NCBI GenBank assembly: GCA_030263715.1
Contig: SZPM01000004.1
Coordinates: forward strand, 186,001 to 250,000
Reading direction: 5' to 3'
Source: ATM1 sp003577165
GTDB taxonomy: Bacteria; Armatimonadota; Fimbriimonadia; Fimbriimonadales; ATM1
Length of the DNA: 64,000 nt
Below the pieces are notes generated by a model, which saw nothing but the letters and a program-made list of their open reading frames with translations, had not been told where the DNA came from and searched no databases. How positions within the stretch are numbered: the first letter of the stretch is position 1; the number at the start of each line of letters is the position of its first letter. The translations under genes and the position numbers were made by a program. Positions 1 through 8,000 of the stretch are shown here, piece after piece.

Positions 1-1130
1 GACATCCCTGGGCCCGTGTCGCTCACCTCGATGAGGTGGTCTCCGTCTTGCTGGCGGTACTTCACCGCGACCTCGCCGGCGACAGGCAGCTCGCCGCCCT
101 CGGTTACGGCGGCGCTCCAACCTTCGGGCAAAGACTCGACGACCGCCTTGATCGAATTCCCCACGAGGTTCTGCACGATTCGATCGATGAACACGGGGTC
201 GAACATCGACAAGTCGGACGAAGCGGCGACGTCATAGCGAATGGCCACGCGGGCGTCGCGCGCGGCAGTCTCAAGGAATGCAGCGGAGTTCGCGACCGCG
301 GACGCCATGCAGCCAGGCTTCAATTTGGGTCGCAGCTCCTTGCCCGCGGAAAGGTCGGACATGAGTCGGCCGTAACTGATAATTCGATCCACGCTATCGT
401 CGAGATCGGTGATGCAGGCGTCGATGGCATTTCGATAGCTTTCGACATCCTCAGCTTTCGCATCAGGCGACAGTTCTCGAATCATCGGTTGAACGTAGTT
501 GAGCGTCATCTTTAGCACTGCCGCCTGGTTCGCGATGTCGTGCGCGACCTTGCTCATTCCCAAAAGGCTCGCGGACTTCGCCGCTTGCTCGGTAAGCAGC
601 GAATTCATGTAAGCCATCGCGCTCACAGCACACACCGTCTCAATGACTTGCAGGTCGCTCTGGTCGAAGTCACCGCTTCTCTTGTTCACCAGTTGAACGA
701 CTCCGATCGGATCCATGCCCTCCACCATCAACGGAGCGGTGAGGATGTTCTTGATCGTGACCTGAGTCGCCGACTCGATCGGCGCGCGGATTGAAGGCCC
801 TGAATCCGGCGTGATACACGTGATCTGCGCCTTGCGAGCATGAAACACCATGCCGGCCTCGCCGAAATCGTCGGGAATCTGCTGTCCTGGCAGACGCTCC
901 TTCACTTCTTCGGGAATCACGTGGCGAAACTCGAGAACGCCCTTCCTTTTGTCGTGGATGTAGATCGTTCCGCCGAACGCCTCTGCTGCGGTCACACAAA
1001 TCTCAAGGACCTCGCGCAAAGTCTCATCCAAACTGGCAGCAGTGGAGAGTTTCTGCGTGGCGAGGTGTACCGCCTGAACAAGTCGCTGGTCGCGTGCCGA
1101 CATCGGCGTTGGAATTCTACCTTCGGCCAT
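1..1130 (-). CDS. GAF-domain sensor protein with histidine-kinase ATPase domain (partial, cut by left edge)
   Basis: About 376 residues are visible and the C-terminus is missing. The protein opens MAEGRIPTPMSARDQ. It has a GAF-like sensory domain at roughly residues 20-175, then a helical segment resembling a dimerisation region (SLLGMSKVAHDIANQAAV, where the phosphoacceptor-like His sits in VAHDI). An HATPase_c fold begins near residue 310, with the N-box-like IVQNLVGNSIKAV and, at the very edge, the G1 box DTGPGM. It is likely a cytoplasmic sensor kinase or kinase-like ATPase; no membrane segment is visible. Its ATG shares one base with the topA stop codon (TAATG), so the two genes are co-transcribed and probably translationally coupled. 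The cognate regulator is unknown. The REC-ANTAR gene at 61205 is far away and is only a possibility. Confidence 0.8.
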   Translation of the reverse strand, partial: MAEGRIPTPMSARDQRLVQAVHLATQKLSTAASLDETLREVLEICVTAAEAFGGTIYIHDKRKGVLEFRHVIPEEVKERLPGQQIPDDFGEAGMVFHARKAQITCITPDSGPSIRAPIESATQVTIKNILTAPLMVEGMDPIGVVQLVNKRSGDFDQSDLQVIETVCAVSAMAYMNSLLTEQAAKSASLLGMSKVAHDIANQAAVLKMTLNYVQPMIRELSPDAKAEDVESYRNAIDACITDLDDSVDRIISYGRLMSDLSAGKELRPKLKPGCMASAVANSAAFLETAARDARVAIRYDVAASSDLSMFDPVFIDRIVQNLVGNSIKAVVESLPEGWSAAVTEGGELPVAGEVAVKYRQQDGDHLIEVSDTGPGM

Positions 1131-3724
1131 TAGGCCTTCTTCGATCTCTTTTGTTCCAGCAGCCTCTCCGCTTCTTCTCGGGAGATGGTTGCGGGACTCA
1201 TGGACTTTGGAATCGTGGCGTTCACCGTCCCATCCGTCACATAGGGTCCATACCGTCCATTCATGACGCGAATTCCCTCGAGGTCCTTGATGACGCTCGA
1301 CTTTGCAGCGGTCTTCGCCCTGCGGCCCGGCTTTGGCGTCGCCAGCAACTGCACCGCCTCCTCCAACGTGATGTCACAGGCCTGCTCCCACGATTCGAGA
1401 GATCGGAACTCCGAGCCATGACGCAGGTAGGGGCCGTAGCGCCCGATTGCGGTCTGAAGGTCTTCGCCAGTCTGGGGATGAACTCCCAGGCTTCTGGGAA
1501 GCGAGAGGAGTTTCTCCGCGACCTCCTTCGTGACATCCTGCGGCTCGACCCCCTTTGGTAGGGAGACTCGCTTCGGCTTTTGACCGGCAGCTTTCTCCTC
1601 CTCCGTAAGCGATTCTTCCAAGTAGGCTCCGTATCTCCCCGTCTGGACGGTCACGGAGCGACCGTTTCTCTCGAGGACCACGCTGCCGCCCTCTTCTTTG
1701 TTCGCGATGAGACGCAGCGCTGTCGCAACATCCAACTCCTCGGGTGGCGTTTTGTCAGGCAGACTCGCGACTCTTCCCGTACCCCCCTCCCCGATCTGCA
1801 CATAGGGGCCGTACTTGCCGACTTTCGCTACGACGGGTTCCTTCGTCTCCGGGTGGTAGCCCAAGAGAACGGAAGGAAAGAAGACCTCAGACGCATCAAC
1901 TCTGGCCGACAAACCAGGGTGCTGGGAGTTGCCTTTATAGAAGCGAGTGAGAAGGTCCTTGGGCGCGTTTTTGCCCTCGGCGATGTCGTCCAGAGAGTCC
2001 TCCATCTTCGCGGTGAACTCGAGACTCACGAGGTCCGCGAAATCCTTTTCGAGAAGCGTCGTGACGCAAAACGCCGTGATGGTCGGTATGAGTTCGTTCC
2101 CGCGCTTGAAGACATACCCTCTGTCCTGAATGGTTGAGATGATGGTCGCATAGGTGCTGGGCCGGCCGACTCCCTCTTCTTCCAGCCGCTTGACAAGGCT
2201 TGCTTCCGTGTATCGAGCGGGTGGCCGAGTCGTGTGTTTTTCGTGCGAGAGTTTCTCGAGTCGAACGACGTCGCCCTCCTTGAGGGGGGGGAGGAGGGTC
2301 TCTTTGTCACCCAACTCCGCTTCTGGATCGTCGGAGCCTTCGACGTAGGCTCGGAGAAAACCAGGGAAGATGATCGCTCGGCCCTTTGCTCCAAACTCGT
2401 ACTGCTTTCCGGAATCCTCCACAGTTACGATCACAGACGTTCGCTCGAACTTTGCCGGCAGCATCTGAGAGGCGATCGTGCGTTTCCAAATTAGTTCGTA
2501 AAGCTTGTATTGCTCATCGGTCAAATACGATCGCACGTCCTGCGGAAGTCGCGAAAGGTCCGTAGGTCGAATCGCTTCGTGGGCTTCTTGTGCGCGGGCC
2601 GCCTTCGACTTGTATCGTATCGGGCCTTTTGGCAGGTACTCACCGCCATAAATCTTCCGAATCACTTCTCGCGCCTGACTTAGCGCTCGATCCGCGAGCG
2701 TCGTGCTGTCCGTTCTCATGTAGGTAATGAGACCGACGCGTTCTCCCGCGAGGTCGATGCCTTCATAGAGAACCTGCGCGATCTGCATCGTCCGGTTGCT
2801 CGTGAATCCCAACTTGCGGTTCGCTTCCTGTTGCAGTGTGGAAGTCGTGAACGGCGCAGACGGTTTTTGCTCTCCAGGCGACCTCTCGACCGCCGTCACC
2901 TGCCATGGGACGGCGCGCGAGATACGGCCCGCGAGGTCCTCCGCAGCGGCTTCGGTCAACAAGATCCTCTTCTTGTCCTTGAGTTGGCCGGTGTTCGGGT
3001 CGAACGACTTGCCGTCTGCGAGCCGAGTTCCGCCGACAGATTCAAGCCGCGCCTCGAATCGCCCGCCGTCCGCCGCCAGTTGCGCAGCTAAGTCCCAGTA
3101 GGTCGCTGAAACAAACGACCTCCTCTCGCGTTCGCGATCCACGAGCAGCTTCACGGCGACCGACTGAACGCGGCCTGCGCTCAAACCGGGAGAGACCCGC
3201 TTCCAAAGGAGGGGGGAGAGGGTGTAACCGTACAGCCGGTCGAGAACCCGCCGCGCCTCCTGCGCCTTGACCAAGTCTTCGTTGACTCCCCGGGGATGGG
3301 CGAGGGCCTCCTCGATCGCCTCGGGTGTCACCTCATGGAAAACGATGCGCCGAACCTCGACGTCCTTCCGCAGCTTGAGAACCTGCAGCACGTGCCAACT
3401 GATGCTCTCGCCCTCGCGGTCTTCGTCTGTGGCCAGGAGGAGGACTCCGGCTTCCTCGGCGGCTTCCTTGAGCCGCGTCACGTGCTTCTTTTTGTCCGAG
3501 GGCACCACGTACAGGGGTTCGAAGTCGTTCTCGACATCCACCCCAAGCCGCGCCCACGCCTCCTTCCGAACGGACGTGGGAATCTCCTTGGCGTTCTGCG
3601 GCAGATCCCGGATGTGGCCGAAGGAAGCCTCGACTCGGAAACCCTCTCCGAGGAACCTCGAGATCGTCTTCGCCTTGGCGGGCGACTCGACGATGACGAG
3701 GCGGGATGATGATTTCTTGGCCAT
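1130..3724 (-). CDS. topA: DNA topoisomerase I (type IA)
   Basis: An 864-residue type IA topoisomerase that relaxes negative supercoils. The Toprim domain is N-terminal (IVESPAKAKTI near residue 11; acidic motif ATDEDREGE at about 98-106). The nucleophilic tyrosine is Tyr335 in GLITYMRTDS. The C-terminal third lacks Cys4 zinc ribbons. It has instead four GRYGPY-type repeats of the topoisomerase C-terminal repeat family (GKYGPYVQ, GRYGAYLE, GRYGPYLR, GRYGPYVT), ending in a basic tail. An AGGGG sequence 5 bp upstream of the ATG supports the start. It is followed by the GAF/kinase gene with a 1-bp overlap. The family assignment is certain. Confidence 0.98.
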   Translation of the reverse strand: MAKKSSSRLVIVESPAKAKTISRFLGEGFRVEASFGHIRDLPQNAKEIPTSVRKEAWARLGVDVENDFEPLYVVPSDKKKHVTRLKEAAEEAGVLLLATDEDREGESISWHVLQVLKLRKDVEVRRIVFHEVTPEAIEEALAHPRGVNEDLVKAQEARRVLDRLYGYTLSPLLWKRVSPGLSAGRVQSVAVKLLVDRERERRSFVSATYWDLAAQLAADGGRFEARLESVGGTRLADGKSFDPNTGQLKDKKRILLTEAAAEDLAGRISRAVPWQVTAVERSPGEQKPSAPFTTSTLQQEANRKLGFTSNRTMQIAQVLYEGIDLAGERVGLITYMRTDSTTLADRALSQAREVIRKIYGGEYLPKGPIRYKSKAARAQEAHEAIRPTDLSRLPQDVRSYLTDEQYKLYELIWKRTIASQMLPAKFERTSVIVTVEDSGKQYEFGAKGRAIIFPGFLRAYVEGSDDPEAELGDKETLLPPLKEGDVVRLEKLSHEKHTTRPPARYTEASLVKRLEEEGVGRPSTYATIISTIQDRGYVFKRGNELIPTITAFCVTTLLEKDFADLVSLEFTAKMEDSLDDIAEGKNAPKDLLTRFYKGNSQHPGLSARVDASEVFFPSVLLGYHPETKEPVVAKVGKYGPYVQIGEGGTGRVASLPDKTPPEELDVATALRLIANKEEGGSVVLERNGRSVTVQTGRYGAYLEESLTEEEKAAGQKPKRVSLPKGVEPQDVTKEVAEKLLSLPRSLGVHPQTGEDLQTAIGRYGPYLRHGSEFRSLESWEQACDITLEEAVQLLATPKPGRRAKTAAKSSVIKDLEGIRVMNGRYGPYVTDGTVNATIPKSMSPATISREEAERLLEQKRSKKA

Positions 3725-3879
3725 AGGTGCCCCTGCGGAGCGGCTAAGCCTACCGACCCGCCCTCGCGAAGGTCAAGCGTGGCGGCGGCTCCTGCCCTGA
3801 GAGCGGGTGTTGGCCTCCTCACTCTCGCCTGTTTTTGCCGATCCTGCTGAGACCAACGCCCCTGAGCGTCGTTTAATCC

Positions 3880-3887
3880 TATATAGT
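3880..3887 (+). promoter_or_regulatory. candidate -10 box upstream of the PIN/TRAM gene
   Basis: TATATAGT lies about 57 bp before the chosen GTG of the downstream gene in the 219-bp topA-yacL divergent gap. No convincing -35 is seen at the standard spacing. The rest of this gap holds the inverted repeat at 3902 and no other recognisable gene. Confidence 0.3.
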
Positions 3888-3901
3888 GTGTTGATGGGTG
3901 C

Positions 3902-3922
3902 GACGACCCGACCCGGGTCGTC
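3902..3922 (+). repeat. perfect 9-bp inverted repeat (hairpin) before the PIN/TRAM gene
   Basis: GACGACCCG, loop ACC, CGGGTCGTC. It lies between the candidate -10 and the Shine-Dalgarno GGGAG at 3932. There is no T tract, so it is more likely a 5'-UTR hairpin or operator than a terminator. The function is inferred only from position. Confidence 0.45.
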
Positions 3923-3943
3923 CCCTTGATTGGGAGTGACTCC

Positions 3944-5041
3944 GTGAGGATTGCACGAAGGATTTTGGTTGCCGCTTCCATGGTGGCCGGGGGAATCCTT
4001 TCCGCCAACACAATCCCCTACGGGCTCGCCGAGATTTACCGGCGAATTCGCCCTGCCGCCCCACCCGAACTGACGAATTCCTTCCACGAGCCATTTGCCG
4101 TGGCCGCGACCGCCGTATTCGGAGCGATCGTCCTCGGGCTCGCAAGCGTTTCGTTCATCGCCCAGATCGAGCGGATGGCGAGCGCCTGGAAGGTCATGGA
4201 GACGTACGAGCGAGTGACCGTGTTCGCGGCCGTGCTCGCCGGTGTCGCCCTCAGCATTCCGTTCCACATGCTGTTCTTCACGCTCGGAACATGGGCGGTC
4301 ATCGCAGGCATTGCCCTGATGCTCCTCTTCATCGCACTGAGCCACTCCATGCTCAAGGGAATGGAGGACGCGCTCCCCTGGAGTCGCAACGCAGGTGGAC
4401 GCAAGCGATCCCACATCAAGATATTCGACACGAACGTCATCATCGACGGCAGGATTTACGAAGTCGCCAAGGCGGGTTTCCTCGAAGGAAAACTCTACAT
4501 CCCCGACTTCGTGCTCAAGGAACTCCAGGCGATCGCGGACAGCCACGAGCCGAATCGGAGACAGAGGGGCCGCCGCGGCCTCGATATGCTCAAGAACTTA
4601 CAGCGTGACTTCGAATTCGAAGTCGGAACGCAGGACAAGCACGCAGGCGATTCAGGCGACGTGGACGCTCGGCTCGTGCGATTGGCCAAAGCGCTGGGAG
4701 CCACCCTCGTGACGAACGATTACAATCTCAACAAGGTCGCGCAAGTCCACGGCGTGCCGGTGATGAACATCAACGACCTCGCCCTCGCGATGAGACCTCA
4801 GTACCTCCCCAACGACCATCTCGCAGTGAAGATCGAGAGGGAGGGAAGTCAGCCGGGGCAGGGCGTCGCCTTCCTCGATGACGGAACAATGGTCGTCGTG
4901 GAAGATGGCGCAGACTTGATTGGCCAAAAGGTGGATGTGAGAATCTCGCAGATTCATCAAAGCGCTGCGGGTCGAATGCTGTTCGGAAACCTCAACGGAG
5001 AAGCGGAAATCGAAGAAGCGAGGCGGAAGCAGAGGAGATGA
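3944..5041 (+). CDS. Membrane-anchored PIN/TRAM-domain protein (YacL family)
   Basis: About 365 residues. The N-terminal third has three to four hydrophobic membrane segments (around LVAASMVAGGIL, AVFGAIVLGLA, VFAAVLAGVALSI and WAVIAGIALMLLFIALS). A PIN nuclease domain follows, with conserved acidic residues in FDTNVIIDGR, LKELQ, GDVDARL and LVTNDYN. A TRAM-like RNA-binding domain is at the C-terminus. YacL family proteins lie next to ispD in many bacteria, as here. A GTG start at 3944 is chosen because GGGAG lies 7 bp upstream; a TTG at 3926 in the same frame has no ribosome site. The stop overlaps the next ATG by 4 bp (ATGA). RNA cleavage is inferred from the domain and the substrate is unknown. 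Confidence 0.9.
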   Translation: MRIARRILVAASMVAGGILSANTIPYGLAEIYRRIRPAAPPELTNSFHEPFAVAATAVFGAIVLGLASVSFIAQIERMASAWKVMETYERVTVFAAVLAGVALSIPFHMLFFTLGTWAVIAGIALMLLFIALSHSMLKGMEDALPWSRNAGGRKRSHIKIFDTNVIIDGRIYEVAKAGFLEGKLYIPDFVLKELQAIADSHEPNRRQRGRRGLDMLKNLQRDFEFEVGTQDKHAGDSGDVDARLVRLAKALGATLVTNDYNLNKVAQVHGVPVMNINDLALAMRPQYLPNDHLAVKIEREGSQPGQGVAFLDDGTMVVVEDGADLIGQKVDVRISQIHQSAAGRMLFGNLNGEAEIEEARRKQRR

Positions 5042-6195
5042 CCGTTGCCGTGCTCCTCGCGGCAGGGTCCTCCGAACGATTCGCAAGGTCCTGCCCCCCC
5101 TCCTGGCCTGCGGACCGACGCGACAAACTCCAAGTTCGGATTGAACGCGGCCGGACCATCTGGCAGGCGGCATTCGAATCGCTCGCGTCCCACCCAGAGA
5201 TAGATGCTGTCGGCATCGTCGCCCCTAAGGGCAAAGTGGAGGCCTTTCACCGCGCTGACGCGCTCTTTGTTACTGAAGGGGGACACTCGAGAGCGGAGAG
5301 CGCGCAAATTGGCGTTTCGAAAACTCCCGAGGCAGCTCAGATCGTCTTGATTCATGATGCCGCGCGGCCGAACCCCCCTCCGGCTCTCATCGCTCGCGTG
5401 ATCGAGGCTGCGAAAGACTCGGGCGCAGCGGCTCCGTGCCTCCAAGTGACCGACACCATCAGAAAGGTGGAAGAAAACGGCTCCGTCACTCTCGATCGCA
5501 CTCGACTCTTCGCAGCACAGACTCCGCAAGGGTTTCGCCGAGAGGTGATCCTCCAGGCGCTCGAAGGCGCCGACGAGACGATCACCGATGAGGCTTCAGC
5601 CGTAGAGAAGATAGGAGGTCGCGTCGCGATCGTGGACGGCGATCCCGCGAACCGAAAGATCACCACCTTCGACGACCTCGCCTACTTCCGCCACCGCGCC
5701 AGCGAAGTCCGCACCGGAGTCGGATACGACGTGCACGCTGTCTCCGATGACCCTGCGCGAAGGCTCGTCCTCGGCGGCGTCGAGTTCCCTGGCGAGGTCG
5801 GCCTCCGCGGACACTCCGACGCCGACGTACTGACCCACGCCATCGTGGACGCCCTCCTCGGAGCTGCGTCACTCGGGGACATCGGTCAGCACTTTCCGGA
5901 CACAGACCCGAAATGGAAAGACTGCTGCAGCCTCCATTTCTTGCGGGCGGCGCGGGACATGCTCTCTGGCGCTGGCTGGAGCGTCGTGTCGGTGGATGCG
6001 ACCCTCGTTGCGGAGTGGCCCAGGCTCGGCGACCGTAGAGACACCATAAGGCAGGCTCTGGCGAAGGAATTAGCCGTGCCTTCAGAGAAGGTAAATATCA
6101 AGGCTACGACACACGAAGGGCTTGGCGCATATGGGCGCAGGGAAGGGATGGCCGCAATGGCTGTCGCAACGATTGAGCGACAAGCGACGTTTTGA
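5038..6195 (+). CDS. ispDF: Bifunctional IspD/IspF (MEP cytidylyltransferase / MEcPP synthase)
   Basis: A 385-residue fusion for two non-consecutive steps of the methylerythritol phosphate isoprenoid pathway. IspD spans residues 1 to about 220: the nucleotide-binding LLAAGSSERF at 6-15, DK near 29, HDAARP near 106 and ITDEASA near 182. IspF spans about 225-385: metal ligands Asp231 and His233 in GYDVHA, HSDAD at 259-263 and His267. The N-terminal loop holds an unusual Pro-rich stretch (CPPSWPADRR). The gene starts inside the stop codon of yacL, so the two are coupled. The fusion is known in alpha- and epsilonproteobacteria and some other lineages. Confidence 0.96.
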   Translation: MTVAVLLAAGSSERFARSCPPSWPADRRDKLQVRIERGRTIWQAAFESLASHPEIDAVGIVAPKGKVEAFHRADALFVTEGGHSRAESAQIGVSKTPEAAQIVLIHDAARPNPPPALIARVIEAAKDSGAAAPCLQVTDTIRKVEENGSVTLDRTRLFAAQTPQGFRREVILQALEGADETITDEASAVEKIGGRVAIVDGDPANRKITTFDDLAYFRHRASEVRTGVGYDVHAVSDDPARRLVLGGVEFPGEVGLRGHSDADVLTHAIVDALLGAASLGDIGQHFPDTDPKWKDCCSLHFLRAARDMLSGAGWSVVSVDATLVAEWPRLGDRRDTIRQALAKELAVPSEKVNIKATTHEGLGAYGRREGMAAMAVATIERQATF

Positions 6196-6204
6196 GGTGA
6201 ACAA

Positions 6205-6744
6205 ATGGAACTCCTGGTAAGAAACGCTGAAGGTAACGTCCCTCCGCGGGATCGTGAGTACGCCGCAAAGAAGCTCGGCAGGCTCGAACGGTTCTTTCAC
6301 AAAGCCACCAAGGTGGAAATGGTTCATCACGAACAGAAAGGCGAGCACCGACTCGAAGTCACGTTGTTCGCAGACGAATTCAAGATCCGATCCGAGGAGC
6401 ACGACAAGTCCCTTCAGGCCTGCATCGATCGCGTTAGTGAGAAACTCGAATATCGGCTCAGAAAACTGAAGCACAAGTTGGTCAATTCCCACCGCAAAAA
6501 GGGCGTGACTTCGCTGCCGGAGGCGCTTGCCGAGGCGCAGGAGCACGAGAACGACCAACCCGAACACCACACCGTCTACAAAAAGACCTTCCCGGCGAAA
6601 CCGATGTCGACCGAGGAAGCCGTGCTGCAGATGGAACTCCTCGGGCACTCGTTCTTCGCCTTCCAGAACGAAGAGTCCGGCAGATTCGGCGTTCTATACG
6701 TTCGCAGAGACGGACATTACGGACTGCTCGAGCCCGATCTCTGA
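6205..6744 (+). CDS. hpf: Ribosome hibernation promoting factor, long form
   Basis: 179 residues. An N-terminal S30AE/sigma-54-modulation domain (about 1-105, starting MELLVRNAEGNVP, basic C-terminal edge RLRKLKHKLVNSHRKK) is followed by a linker. A C-terminal dimerisation domain (about 120-179, YKKTFPAKPMSTEEAVLQMELLGHSFFAF) completes the long form. Long HPF dimerises 70S ribosomes into 100S particles in stationary phase. GAGGTG lies 6 bp before the ATG. It sits 9 bp after ispDF, so it is probably in the same operon. Its end overlaps the convergent comF gene by 28 bp. Confidence 0.95.
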   Translation: MELLVRNAEGNVPPRDREYAAKKLGRLERFFHKATKVEMVHHEQKGEHRLEVTLFADEFKIRSEEHDKSLQACIDRVSEKLEYRLRKLKHKLVNSHRKKGVTSLPEALAEAQEHENDQPEHHTVYKKTFPAKPMSTEEAVLQMELLGHSFFAFQNEESGRFGVLYVRRDGHYGLLEPDL

Positions 6745-7394
6745 ACGGCGTAAACGACCGCGCCCACCCACGCGGCTCCAGCGCGCTTGAGTTCCTCGGC
6801 GCAAGCCTCGAGCGTCGCGCCCGTCGTGAGGATGTCGTCAACGAGCATCACGCGCAAGCCCGCGCAGTTCTTTGCGGCAAATGCGTTCCGGACGTTCTGC
6901 CTCCGCTTCCCGGCGGTCAGCCTCCAGTGCGGCTTCGTCGCCTTCACTCTGCGAAGAAAATTGGGGTGGGCAGCGCGAGTCAGGTCCTCAGGCACCAACA
7001 GTTCGGCCTGATTGAATCCGCGAAACGACCTGCGCGACCAGTGAATCGGCACTGGCACGATCGCGTCGAACTTCGCGAGGTCGAAAATTGGCCGCATCGC
7101 GATCCGCATCGGGGAGGCGAGCTCACACCGTCGCCCGTACTTCAGCGACTTTGCGGCGTCGCCTCCCGTCCCCTCGTACCGGACTGCAGCCCTCATCCAG
7201 TCCAATCCTCGAATCGAGAAGCACACATCGCAGACTCCCGCATCGCCCATGCCGCACCTGCCACAGGAGCCGCTCGGAGCAGGAACGATCCCGCGAGCGC
7301 AGGCGTCGCAAATGGGAGGGCACGCGATTCGGAGGCAGATCCCGCATCGAGGGGGGCACAGTAGATCGAGCGCCCAAGAAAGGATCGTGCGCAC
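6717..7394 (-). CDS. comF: ComF family phosphoribosyltransferase-like protein
   Basis: 225 residues from the chosen GTG. The N-terminus has zinc-ribbon cysteines (CPPRCGIC, CPPICDAC, CGRCGMG, CDVC). The rest is a type I phosphoribosyltransferase fold with the PRPP loop VMLVDDILTTGAT near residue 180 and FNQAELL. ComF proteins are needed for DNA uptake in competent bacteria, probably in handling imported single strands; the exact enzymology is unclear. The GTG at 7394 lies one base after the stop of the DUF1854 gene. An upstream in-frame start would overlap that gene deeply and adds a non-conserved Ser/Thr/Arg-rich segment, so it was rejected. Convergent with hpf. Confidence 0.88.
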   Translation of the reverse strand: MRTILSWALDLLCPPRCGICLRIACPPICDACARGIVPAPSGSCGRCGMGDAGVCDVCFSIRGLDWMRAAVRYEGTGGDAAKSLKYGRRCELASPMRIAMRPIFDLAKFDAIVPVPIHWSRRSFRGFNQAELLVPEDLTRAAHPNFLRRVKATKPHWRLTAGKRRQNVRNAFAAKNCAGLRVMLVDDILTTGATLEACAEELKRAGAAWVGAVVYAVQRSGSSSP

Positions 7395-7395
7395 G

Positions 7396-7905
7396 TCAGA
7401 AGAGCGACTCGAAGAGGTTGACCGACCGCTTGTCGAGCAGAGACAGGTCGCGGATTTCGTACCTCTGCCCGTCAATCGAGCGCAATTGCCATCGCCTCGG
7501 CGCGACCTCGTGGATGTTGTCGCGCACTCCTCGCAAGTAGAAAGAATGGGCGCCGCGCTGCGTGTCCACGTCGAACTTCCAGAGCGAAGCCTCTTGCTTC
7601 AACGACGCAATCCTCGCGATGACAGGCGTGAAGTACCTGCGGTCGAGTTCGATCTCAACCGCCGCTCGCGTTTCGTCGTCCAGTTCGCTGATGGACTTCA
7701 CGATGCAAGCCTCGTGGCCTCCGGCATCCTGAAAACTGATGTACCCATCCTGGGCGGACAGAGGAAAGCACCGATAAATCCGCGCTTCCAGGAGGCAGCG
7801 GTCGTTTTGCATCTCACATCGCGGGAGGCTGTCCTCCGTGGGATGCCATACCCGTACTTTCGACCCGTGAACGTAGTTCGGCTCAAGGTTCGAGACGTCG
7901 TTCAT
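7396..7905 (-). CDS. DUF1854 family protein
   Basis: 169 residues. It matches my recollection of the DUF1854 family: an N-terminal beta-rich half with an RCFPLSAQDGYISFQDAGGHE-type motif (FPLS...GYIS...D), then FTPVIARI, a tryptophan preceding a D-T-RG segment and a C-terminal YEIRDLSLLDKRS motif. Some DUF1854 genes are annotated as cyanophycin-metabolism associated. No cyanophycin synthetase is present here, so no function is proposed. The ATG at 7905 is preferred over a TTG at 7914 because a TAGAAT box lies 8 bp upstream (leaderless-type promoter). comF follows immediately. Confidence 0.72.
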   Translation of the reverse strand: MNDVSNLEPNYVHGSKVRVWHPTEDSLPRCEMQNDRCLLEARIYRCFPLSAQDGYISFQDAGGHEACIVKSISELDDETRAAVEIELDRRYFTPVIARIASLKQEASLWKFDVDTQRGAHSFYLRGVRDNIHEVAPRRWQLRSIDGQRYEIRDLSLLDKRSVNLFESLF

Positions 7906-7913
7906 CGGCCACA

Positions 7914-7919
7914 ATTCTA
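7914..7919 (-). promoter_or_regulatory. TAGAAT -10 box, 8 bp before the DUF1854 ATG (leaderless-type)
   Basis: Read on the minus strand, TAGAAT is followed by TGTGGCCG and the ATG. Transcription would begin at or next to the start codon and no Shine-Dalgarno is present. No -35 is evident. Confidence 0.4.
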
Positions 7920-8000
7920 TCTCTCCGCGGAGGCTTGACGGGACGGGGAGGGGTGACCCTTTCTCCCCCCGGACTTCGTCTTGTCCAATGCGCCAAGGCC

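Noticed and set aside
3893..3928. 11-codon ORF overlapping the hairpin at 3902
   Set aside because: Too short, no Shine-Dalgarno, no conserved feature.
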